Assembly (NCBI GenBank): GCA_900541015.1
Contig: UQIB01000020.1
Location: forward strand, 1 to 49,538
Source of the DNA: an uncultured Collinsella sp.
GTDB lineage: Bacteria; Actinomycetota; Coriobacteriia; Coriobacteriales; Coriobacteriaceae
Reading direction: 5' to 3'
Length of the DNA: 49,538 bases
The first letter of the stretch is position 1. Each line of letters opens with the position of its first letter. The position numbers and the translations under genes were made by a program. Of this stretch, positions 40,947 to 48,210 are shown piece after piece. Under the pieces are notes generated by a model. The model made no database searches. It was given only the letters and a program-made list of their open reading frames with translations, and had not been told where the DNA came from.

Positions 40947-41345
40947 ATGAGCAACAACCGTAAAGTCCTAAAGGTCATGTCCATCATCTATCTATTGGGA
41001 GGTATTTTCAGCATCGCCGCGGGCGCGTTGGCACTCACCGCGGCTTCGGGCGACGCCAGCGGCGATCTCTCGGTTTACAGTGTTGTCATCATCGTGATGG
41101 GCATCGTCGAAATCATCGCTGCCGTGCTGGGCATCCGCGCCTCAAATAACCCCAGCAAGATTGGTGTCGTTTGGGTCTGGGCTATCATTTGCCTGGTTTG
41201 CGCCGTTGTGAGCCTGCTGCTTTCCGAGCCCTTCTTGGGCGGAGTCGGCACCAGCGCCACCGATGTCACCGCCGTGGTCGTAAGTGCCGTGTACTTCGTT
41301 TTCGCCAACCGCGTTAAAAAGGAAAGCCAGGAGCGCCTGAGCTAG
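40947..41345 (+). CDS. Small four-helix membrane protein (copy 1)
   Basis: 132 residues from ATG 40947, GGAAAGGAAC upstream. Four hydrophobic segments (about 10-32, 43-62, 73-91, 103-122) and a charged C-terminus, ANRVKKESQERLS. A close paralogue is at 42664-43068, with the same tail pattern ANRVKKEGMDRLS and AVLGIRASNNPSK versus AVFGIRAANNPAK. Function unknown. It follows the Cache-MscS gene by 60 bases and may be co-transcribed. The terminator at 41382-41427 ends the unit. Confidence 0.85.
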   Translation: MSNNRKVLKVMSIIYLLGGIFSIAAGALALTAASGDASGDLSVYSVVIIVMGIVEIIAAVLGIRASNNPSKIGVVWVWAIICLVCAVVSLLLSEPFLGGVGTSATDVTAVVVSAVYFVFANRVKKESQERLS

Positions 41346-41381
41346 GGCATCTGACCCGCCCGCACAGAGCACCGTATATGA

Positions 41382-41427
41382 AAGCCGCCCTCCGTTTCTC
41401 GAGCAAACAAGAAACGGAGGGCGGCTT
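41382..41427. terminator. 18-bp perfect terminator hairpin
   Basis: AAGCCGCCCTCCGTTTCT / AGAAACGGAGGGCGGCTT with a 10-nt loop. It sits between the four-helix gene and the convergent LysR gene and can serve both directions. Confidence 0.8.
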
Positions 41428-41519
41428 GCTGTGGATAGTCTTTGCATTCATTCGATTGCCACGGCACGGCACGATCGACAGCATAATGCCAGACACCCGA
41501 GCCGACAGCGGCAAGCGCG

Positions 41520-42470
41520 TCAACGGATGCGCTTGCGAGCAGCAGACCCGTTGGCACAGCCCACCATGCGAATCAAGTAGTTCTCTACGACGTGATAAGC
41601 TTGGGGCTTTTCATCTTTAAGGGAAACTAAGCACACCGGAACCGTCAGGGCCCCTTCGCCCACAATGGGAACAATCTCAAACCCACTAGCGATCTGACCG
41701 GGAACGGGAAGAATGGCATTTAAGAAAAAGCCACGCTCGGCCGCCAAAAACGACCCAACTTGAGCGGGGCTATCGATAACGCGCGTCTCACCTAGGACAC
41801 CGAGGCTTTTGTACTGCCAAAAAATCGAGTTGTTAAAGCTATCGAACGCAGTCGACTGTCCTACCGGATAGGAGCTCAGATCAGCCACGGTCACAAAGGG
41901 CCTCTTGCCGAGCGGATGGTCGGCGGCAACGAGAATACCCGTGGGCAGGGTTCCCAGCTGTTCGCAGTCATCATTGGTATTGTCATATGTACCCACCGTA
42001 AGCAAGGCATCGAGGCCGCCCTGCTCAAGTTCCTGCTGGGCAACTCCGGGATGCACAGTGCAAATCTTCACCCGCACGCGCACACCACGCATGATAAGCG
42101 CAGATAGCCCCTTATATAGCTTATCCTCGTTATCGAATGCGGGAGCGCACAGGCCAATCGAGAGTTCCGGCATCGCTTGCGGACCTGAGGCCGACGAGAC
42201 GGTCAGGTCGCATCCAGACGGGTCAAAGTTTTCGACCTCGCGATATGCTTCGACGGCGGGGCGAGCCTTGGCATAAAAACTGCGACCGGCCTGAGTCGGC
42301 CTGACGCCGCTACTTCCACGCTCAAAAAACTGAACGTTAAAAAACTGCTCGAGCTCGCTAATTGACTTGGAAATGGCCTGAACGGTCACGTTGCGCTGGT
42401 GCGCCGCAGCAGTAAAACTCTTCGTCTCGAATACGGCGACAAAATAGCCGACCTGCTTGATATTCACCAT
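41520..42470 (-). CDS. LysR-family regulator
   Basis: 316 residues. HTH KSFTAAAHQRNVTVQAISKSISELEQFF and a substrate-binding-like effector domain. It lies between two paralogous four-helix membrane proteins and is divergent from the second, with a T-N11-A dyad (42491-42507) 20 bp upstream of its start codon. It may control the downstream small membrane protein. Confidence 0.88.
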   Translation of the reverse strand: MVNIKQVGYFVAVFETKSFTAAAHQRNVTVQAISKSISELEQFFNVQFFERGSSGVRPTQAGRSFYAKARPAVEAYREVENFDPSGCDLTVSSASGPQAMPELSIGLCAPAFDNEDKLYKGLSALIMRGVRVRVKICTVHPGVAQQELEQGGLDALLTVGTYDNTNDDCEQLGTLPTGILVAADHPLGKRPFVTVADLSSYPVGQSTAFDSFNNSIFWQYKSLGVLGETRVIDSPAQVGSFLAAERGFFLNAILPVPGQIASGFEIVPIVGEGALTVPVCLVSLKDEKPQAYHVVENYLIRMVGCANGSAARKRIR

Positions 42471-42490
42471 TCGCCCCTAAAAAATGCACA

Positions 42491-42507
42491 GTTTAATCCA
42501 GTTAAAC
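42491..42507. promoter_or_regulatory. Candidate LysR-type operator between LysR and small membrane gene
   Basis: GTTTAA-N5-TTAAAC, a perfect dyad with a T-N11-A core, in the divergent intergenic region. Confidence 0.5.
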
Positions 42508-42663
42508 AAAAACCTAGCACAGCGCAAGTGCCATCCCCGTCACGAGCGGAGCGTTCAACTATTAGATGAACGTGCACAGCACCTTGTTGAATTACAATAT
42601 GCTTCGCGACATGCGTCATGCGTGCGCATCAAATACGTCATGTCCACTTCGAAAGGACCAGCC

Positions 42664-43068
42664 ATGAGCAACGCCTGTAAATTACTCAAAATCCTATCGT
42701 TCCTCTTCTTTGTCGTCGGCATTCTAAGCGCAGGCATGGGTGCTACAGCGCTCTTTGCAGGCAGCGCGGCAGGCGATATCACGAGCGCCATGATCGTCTC
42801 TTGCGTCGTCGTCATCGTATTGGGCGTCGTCGAAATTGTGACCGCTGTCTTTGGCATCCGCGCGGCAAATAATCCCGCCAAGGCTGGCGTTGTCTGGATC
42901 TGGTCCATCGTCTGCCTAGCATGTTCGGTCATCAGTCTGCTCCTCTCCCTGCCCCTCTTGGGTGGGACCGGCTCAAGCATCCCCGATTTTACCGGCCTGA
43001 TTGTCAGCATTATCTACTTTGTACTCGCCAACCGCGTCAAGAAAGAGGGCATGGACCGTTTGAGCTAA
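42664..43068 (+). CDS. Small four-helix membrane protein (copy 2)
   Basis: 134 residues from ATG 42664, GAAAGGA upstream; an ATG at 42640 is an alternative start. Same layout as copy 1: four helices and tail ANRVKKEGMDRLS. High similarity shows a duplication on either side of the LysR gene. Function unknown. Ended by the hairpin 43117-43152. Confidence 0.85.
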   Translation: MSNACKLLKILSFLFFVVGILSAGMGATALFAGSAAGDITSAMIVSCVVVIVLGVVEIVTAVFGIRAANNPAKAGVVWIWSIVCLACSVISLLLSLPLLGGTGSSIPDFTGLIVSIIYFVLANRVKKEGMDRLS

Positions 43069-43116
43069 GCCGCATCCGTGTCAATCGCTCAGCGACTCTG
43101 GTATATACGCCAATAA

Positions 43117-43152
43117 AAAGGGCCGATCGCGCATCTCCGCGGTCGGCCCTTT
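43117..43152. terminator. Terminator after small membrane gene 2
   Basis: AAAGGGCCGA...TCGGCCCTTT with inner CGCG pairs. Next to the repeat at 43153-43204. Confidence 0.8.
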
Positions 43153-43204
43153 GCGTTTTCCCAGATAAAACCTACCAAAATGAACCTGTCCTTTTTGGCA
43201 GGTT
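43153..43204. repeat. Single-arm copy of the CTGCCAAAAAGGGACAG repeat
   Basis: Reverse complement reads AACCTGCCAAAAAGGACAGG followed by TTCATTTTGGTAGGTTTTATCTGGG. It matches the left arm and centre of the element at 16934-17035 but lacks the other arm. Confidence 0.8.
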
Positions 43205-44020
43205 GTTAGCTGTGGCGGTACTCGGCGATGATGAAGTCGATGTCGGTTTGAAGGGTGCCAAATTTGCCAGGCGCTCTTTGTCGGCAGGGCGCGTGCGATA
43301 GTAGTATGGCGTCATCTGGAACACCGCCTCGATGTCGGCCTGGGTCTGGAGCGTAATGTTCGCAGACACCCGCTGCGTTCCGACCAACTCGAGCTCGGTA
43401 GTCTTCGGCAGTTTCTCGTCATTGAGATATGGTGTGTCGTAGAGTACCTCCTTGAGCCCAAACAGATGACGAGCGCCCGGCACCACGGTGTAGAGCGAGC
43501 CCTCGGGCGCCAGCACGCGGGCAAACTCGCGCTCGTTAAAGGGCGCAAAGAGCTCGGTCACCATATCGAAAGCGCCATCGGCCACGGGGATATCCTTCAT
43601 GTTGGCCACAAAATAGGTCGCATCGCCGCGCTTGGCGGCCAGACGCACCATCTCCTTGCCCAGATCAAAGCCGTAGGCATCCACGCCCGGCACCGCGCCC
43701 ATGGCACTGGTGTAGTAGCCCTCGCCGCAGCAAATGTCGAGCAAGGCCAGCGGCTTGTCCGACGTAGCCGCGCACCGCTGAGCTCGTTCGCGCACCAGCT
43801 CGACCATCGCATCGCGCAACGGCGCATAGTAACCGCGGTTCAGAAAGTCGCGACGGCTGCGTGCCTGCGACTTGGGATCGCCCATGGAGTCGCCGCTCTT
43901 GGACGAGCGCAGCAGATATAGATAGCCCTCGCGAGCACGGTCAAACCGGTGTCCGCCCGCGCATGCAGCACCGCGTTCGTCATCCACCAACGGTTCATGG
44001 CAAACGGGACACAACAACAT
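43172..44020 (-). CDS. rlmA: 23S rRNA (guanine-N1)-methyltransferase RlmA, 3' end frameshifted
   Basis: 282 residues as read. Zinc ligands are C4, C7, C20 and H24 (CPVCHEP and ACAGGHRF), then SAM motif LLDICCGEGYYTSAM. It methylates G745 of 23S rRNA (family function). Near the C-terminus the frame is wrong: the next frame, from about 43264, reads GTLQTDIDFIIAEYRHS and stops at 43206, which is a proper end. One base seems missing in the A/T run near 43258-43264. As read, the last 18 or so residues are aberrant and run into the repeat at 43153-43204. Either real decay or sequencing error. Confidence 0.85.
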   Translation of the reverse strand: MLLCPVCHEPLVDDERGAACAGGHRFDRAREGYLYLLRSSKSGDSMGDPKSQARSRRDFLNRGYYAPLRDAMVELVRERAQRCAATSDKPLALLDICCGEGYYTSAMGAVPGVDAYGFDLGKEMVRLAAKRGDATYFVANMKDIPVADGAFDMVTELFAPFNEREFARVLAPEGSLYTVVPGARHLFGLKEVLYDTPYLNDEKLPKTTELELVGTQRVSANITLQTQADIEAVFQMTPYYYRTRPADKERLANLAPFKPTSTSSSPSTATANNLPKRTGSFW

Positions 44021-44075
44021 GGCAACTCCTTAGCCCGAACAACACAACGCCCACCATTGTCGCACGCCTTCCCCA

Positions 44076-44208
44076 CCTAGTCATTGGGGACGTTCTTAAA
44101 TGACTAGTCAAAAGGGACACTCTTGCGTCACTTAGGGACACTCCTTTTGGTCGGCGCCAAAGAGTGTCCCCAACGACTAGTCGTTTAAGAACGTCCCCAA
44201 TGACTAGG
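44076..44208. repeat. Nested inverted repeat, GTCCCC/ACTAGTC family
   Basis: 34-bp arms, CCTAGTCATTGGGGACGTTC... and its reverse complement, differ by one base. A second inner GGGACACTC pair is nested. The right arm repeats 311-350. It lies between two divergent genes. Confidence 0.85.
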
Positions 44209-44271
44209 CGATTAGGAGTATCATCGTCTGCGCAAATAAGCACGAAATAGCATGTTAGAGATTGAGAGCGT

Positions 44272-45654
44272 ATGGCTGATACCGTATCTAAGCACATTGA
44301 CATGACCACCGGCTCGCTGTGGCGCAATATTCCCCTGTTCGCCTTCCCCGTGGCCGCCACGAGCATCTTGGAGCAGCTGTCGAACCTCATCGCCACGGTC
44401 ATCATCGGCAACTTCTCGGGCGACCAGGGAACCCTTGCCATGGCGGCGGTCGGCTCCAATGTTCCGCTTACCAGTCTTATGCTCAACCTGTTTATTGGCA
44501 TGTCGCTTGGCTCCAACGTGGTCATCGCCAACGCTATCGGCCGCAACGATCAGAGCATGGTCAAACGCGCCGTCCATACCTCGATTTTAATGGCGCTCGT
44601 AGGCTTTGTCGTCATCGCTCTGGGCGAGATCTTTGCCGAGCCCATGCTCGCCGCGCTCAACGTTCCCGCCGAAACCATGCCGCTCGCCTCGCTCTACCTG
44701 CGCGTCTTTTTGCTCAGCCTGCCCTCGATCTTGCTCTACAACTTTGAGGCCGCGATTTTCCGCTCCGTCGGCATCACCCGCATGCCGCTGCAGGCGCTTG
44801 CTGTGTCCACCGTCCTCAACATTGGCCTGGACCTCATCTTTGTCCCCGTGCTCCACTGGGGCGTCGCGGGTGTCGCTATCGCCACCGCTATCGCCTACAC
44901 CGTCAGCGCCGCCACGCTCTTTATCCGTCTGCTCAAGACCGACTCCGTCGTCCGCGTCACCCCACGCGACTTAGGCTTAGACCCCGTCGCCCTCAAGCGC
45001 ATCGTCAAGATCGGCCTGCCCGCCGGCATCCAAAGCGCCGTCTTTGCCGTCGCCAACATCATCATCCAGTCCGCTATCAACAGCCTGGGCACCGAGGTCA
45101 TGGCGGCATCGAGCGCCGCCATGAGCCTGGAGTACGTATGCTACAACCTGCTCAACAGCTTTAGCCAGGCTTGCACCACCTTTGTGGGACAAAACCACGG
45201 TGCCCGCCAGATCGACCGTTGCACCAAGACGCTCAAGGTCTGCCTAGTCGAAGGCGGTATCGTCGCGCTCACCACAATTATCGTTATTGTCGGTCTGGGG
45301 CGCGAGATCTTGTCGCTGTTCAACAGCGATCCCAACATCGTCTCGATCGGCTATATCCGCGTGTGCTCGATCTTCCCGGCGTACGCCTTTAGTATGTTCT
45401 ACGAAAACATGTCCGGCTACCTGCGCGGCTTTGGTATCTCACTCATGCCCGCCCTCATCACCATGATCTGCGTCTGCGGCATCCGCTTCTATTGGGTGTT
45501 CTGCGTGTTCCCGCACTTCCGCACCTTTGCGAACATCATGATGGTCTACCCCATCAGCCTGGGCACCACGGCGTTCTTTATGGTCGTGGCGGTATTACTC
45601 TGCCACCCGGCACGCACCTATCGCGCCGCCCAAGCCAAAGCGACAGCCCGCTAA
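44272..45654 (+). CDS. MATE-family efflux transporter
   Basis: 460 residues, about 12 helices. Stretches typical of the family: GSLWRNIPLFAFPVAATSILEQL, LNIGLDLIFVPVLHWGVAGVAIATAIAY, and FNSDPNIVSIGYIRVCSIFPAYAFSMFYE. It exports organic cations or drugs using H+ or Na+ gradients. AGATTGAGAGC precedes the ATG. Single gene after the repeat at 44076-44208. Substrate unknown. Confidence 0.9.
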   Translation: MADTVSKHIDMTTGSLWRNIPLFAFPVAATSILEQLSNLIATVIIGNFSGDQGTLAMAAVGSNVPLTSLMLNLFIGMSLGSNVVIANAIGRNDQSMVKRAVHTSILMALVGFVVIALGEIFAEPMLAALNVPAETMPLASLYLRVFLLSLPSILLYNFEAAIFRSVGITRMPLQALAVSTVLNIGLDLIFVPVLHWGVAGVAIATAIAYTVSAATLFIRLLKTDSVVRVTPRDLGLDPVALKRIVKIGLPAGIQSAVFAVANIIIQSAINSLGTEVMAASSAAMSLEYVCYNLLNSFSQACTTFVGQNHGARQIDRCTKTLKVCLVEGGIVALTTIIVIVGLGREILSLFNSDPNIVSIGYIRVCSIFPAYAFSMFYENMSGYLRGFGISLMPALITMICVCGIRFYWVFCVFPHFRTFANIMMVYPISLGTTAFFMVVAVLLCHPARTYRAAQAKATAR

Positions 45655-45681
45655 ACACCGCACTCAACGCCACGCCAGTCA

Positions 45682-46548
45682 TTAATTGACAATATGCGAG
45701 CTCATATAGTCGATAAAGCGCCTCGTGGCGATGGGCATGGTGTCCCAGCTGCGCCATGCGGCCACCACGTCACGCGAGGGGGCATGCACGATGGGCCGCA
45801 CACAAATATCGGCTCGCATGCCCTCCACAGTACGACGGTAGAGCATGCTCACGCCCAGGCCCTCCTCCACCATCGCCATGATGGTGTAGTCGTCGGTCAC
45901 CTCACTCGTCACGTGCGGCGACAGCCCATGCGCCGCGAATGCATCGAGCACCAGGCTCTGTTCGCCCTCATCCAGCAACACAAACGGCTCGGACGCCAGA
46001 TCGGCGAGCGTCACCTTTTCCTTTGCCGTCAGCGGATGCGCAGCCGGCAACAGTGCCACCAACTCGTCGTGATAGACCACGCGCTTCTCGAGCCCCGCGG
46101 TAAACCCGCGTGCCGTAAAGCAAAAATCCACTACGCCGTCGTGCACCCACTGGGCGTTGCGCGTGTAATCTCCCTGCTTGAGGGTAAAGTGCACGCCCGG
46201 GTGCAGCGCTCCAAAGTCGCGGATCACACGCGGCAGCACGGTACGACTCACGTTGGTAAACGTCGCAATGCGAATATCAGTCGACGAAAGCCCCAGCAGC
46301 TCCTGGCGCTTGCCCTCGAGCTCGGCCTCGGCGGTCACGATCTGGCGCAGGTACGGCAGATATTGTTTACCGTCGCGCGTAAGCGAGACGCCCTGCTTTC
46401 CGCGCTCGATAAGCGTGGTACCCAGCTCGCGCTCGAGCGCCTTGACGGCCTGGCTCACCGCACTTTGCGTATAGCCCAGCTCGTCCGCTGCGCCTTTAAG
46501 GCTGCCGCGATCGACCACCATACAAACAATCTGATACCGCGATGCCAT
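45682..46548 (-). CDS. LysR-family regulator, partner of the EamA gene at 46707
   Basis: 288 residues from ATG 46548, GGAGGC upstream. HTH GSLKGAADELGYTQSAVSQAVKALE. Effector-domain stretches DYTIMAMVEEGLGVSMLYRRTV parallel the regulator at 3976-4833, also facing an EamA gene. A palindrome AAAACGTTTT (46574-46583) lies in the intergenic region. Confidence 0.9.
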   Translation of the reverse strand: MASRYQIVCMVVDRGSLKGAADELGYTQSAVSQAVKALERELGTTLIERGKQGVSLTRDGKQYLPYLRQIVTAEAELEGKRQELLGLSSTDIRIATFTNVSRTVLPRVIRDFGALHPGVHFTLKQGDYTRNAQWVHDGVVDFCFTARGFTAGLEKRVVYHDELVALLPAAHPLTAKEKVTLADLASEPFVLLDEGEQSLVLDAFAAHGLSPHVTSEVTDDYTIMAMVEEGLGVSMLYRRTVEGMRADICVRPIVHAPSRDVVAAWRSWDTMPIATRRFIDYMSSHIVN

Positions 46549-46573
46549 CGTGCCTCCACATCAATGCAGCCGT

Positions 46574-46583
46574 AAAACGTTTT
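46574..46583. promoter_or_regulatory. Palindrome between LysR and EamA
   Basis: AAAACGTTTT. Position fits an operator. Evidence is weak, as it is only 10 bp and no T-N11-A dyad is clear here. Confidence 0.3.
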
Positions 46584-46706
46584 GCCAGGGCTTTTCGCAT
46601 CTACTTTAGCGTTTCTTAATCATACTGAAGATACATTCGCTTTACTACATCCAAATCTGGGAGCAGAATCCTTTTTACGAAACCGTTCTGTAACAAAAGG
46701 AGCCCC

Positions 46707-47609
46707 ATGGATCGCAAAAAAGCAATCGCGCTCTCATTTTCCGTTCCCGTCGCATGGGGCTTTTCGTACCCCCTTATGAAGATCGGCATGGACAGCATGA
46801 ACGCCACGAGCATCGTCGCGCTACGCTGCATCATCGCCTTTGTGGCCTGCCTGCTGCTCTTCCACAAGCGCGCGTTCCGTATCAACCGCGACCTTATGGT
46901 CCGCGCCGCCATCATCGGCGCCATTATGGCAACCGAGCTCACCTGCATGTGCTTAGGCTCTAGCCTCACCTCCGCCTCCACCGCCGGCTTTTTGCAGAGC
47001 CTGACGGTCGTGATCGTGCCGTTTGCCAATGCCGCCCTGCTGCGTCGTGCCCCCGAGCGCAAAGTGCTCATCGGCACCGGCATCGTCACCTGCGGCATGT
47101 TGCTGCTCTCGGGCGCCGACTTCACCAGCCTGAACCCGGGCGCGCTCATCATGCTGCTCTCCGCCTTTGTCTATGCCGGGCACATCATTGTCGCCAAGCG
47201 GTTTGTCGAAGAAGTCGATCCGCTTGCTCTGGGCGTTTGGCAGCTGGGCTTCGGCGGCTTGTTCTCGGGCATCGCCGCATGCGTCTTTGGCGGTTTCACA
47301 CTTCCCAGTACGCCCAGCGAGATCGTGGTCGTCGTCGCGCTCGCACTCATCTGCTCTGCCTACGGCTTTATCACCCAGACGCTCGTGCAGCCCCACGTGC
47401 CCGCCGAGACCACCGGCTTCGCCTTCTCGCTCGAGCCGGTCTGCTCCGCTGTCTTTTCGTTCTTCTTGGTTGGCGAGATCCTGAGCCCCATCGCCTTCTT
47501 TGGCGCCGCCCTCATCCTAACCGGCGTCATGGTGGCAACCGTCGAGCTTCCGCGCCTCCGCGCACATGGACAAGCTCGCATGGCAAGAGCGCCCGAGCAC
47601 GTCTCGTAG
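46707..47609 (+). CDS. EamA-family (DMT) transporter
   Basis: 300 residues, ten helices in two EamA repeats. AAAAGGAG before the ATG. N-terminal SVPVAWGFSYPLMKIGMDSMN and second-half ETTGFAFSLEPVCSAVFSFFLVGEIL are typical. Exporter of an unknown metabolite. Divergent from the LysR gene. Confidence 0.9.
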   Translation: MDRKKAIALSFSVPVAWGFSYPLMKIGMDSMNATSIVALRCIIAFVACLLLFHKRAFRINRDLMVRAAIIGAIMATELTCMCLGSSLTSASTAGFLQSLTVVIVPFANAALLRRAPERKVLIGTGIVTCGMLLLSGADFTSLNPGALIMLLSAFVYAGHIIVAKRFVEEVDPLALGVWQLGFGGLFSGIAACVFGGFTLPSTPSEIVVVVALALICSAYGFITQTLVQPHVPAETTGFAFSLEPVCSAVFSFFLVGEILSPIAFFGAALILTGVMVATVELPRLRAHGQARMARAPEHVS

Positions 47610-47656
47610 ACCCTACTCTTCATACGGCCGTGGCATAAAGGCAACCGGTGCGCCTT

Positions 47657-47662
47657 TACAAT
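47657..47662 (+). promoter_or_regulatory. -10-like element of ung
   Basis: TACAAT about 36 bp upstream of the ATG, in the short gap after the EamA gene. No clear -35. Confidence 0.4.
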
Positions 47663-47697
47663 AGATACCGACAGAGCATCTGACGTAAAGGAGCCCC

Positions 47698-48210
47698 ATG
47701 GACGCCGCGACCCGCGACCGCAACATAGCAACTTGGTTGGGCGATGCGCCGCAGCCGGTACGTGACACTACGAACCAGCTGCTCGAGCGCATCGCCCTTT
47801 TGCGTGCCGAGCAGACTATCTACCCGGCACAAGACGACATCCTCAATGCCCTCGCCTACACGCCGGCCGACCAGGTCAAAGTTGTCATCTTGGGTCAAGA
47901 CCCCTATCACGGGCCCAACCAGGCCATGGGGCTGTCGTTCTCGGTCCCCGCGACGCAAACCAAGTTGCCGCCGAGCCTGCGCAACATCTACAAGGAACTC
48001 AATGCCGATCTGGACTGCCCCATTCCCGCCACAGGAGACCTAACTCCATGGGCACAGCAGGGCGTCTTGCTCCTCAACACTACGCTCACCGTGCGCGAGC
48101 ATGCCGCCAACTCGCACGCCAAACTGGGCTGGAGCACCCTGACCGACTACGTTATCGAACGCTGCTGCCAGCTGCCCCAGCCGGTAGTCTTTTTGGCATG
48201 GGGTCGCTAG
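47698..48210 (+). pseudogene. ung: Uracil-DNA glycosylase, truncated at the 3' end
   Basis: 170 residues out of an expected about 220. AAAGGAG before the ATG. The catalytic motif GQDPYHGPNQAMGLSF and LLLNTTLTV are present. It stops at VVFLAWGR*, just where the family would continue WGxxA...HPSPLS...; the C-terminal DNA-gripping HPSPLS loop and last strands are missing. It therefore cannot be functional as read. The stop is the CTAG shared with the opposite-strand VWA gene. Confidence 0.85.
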
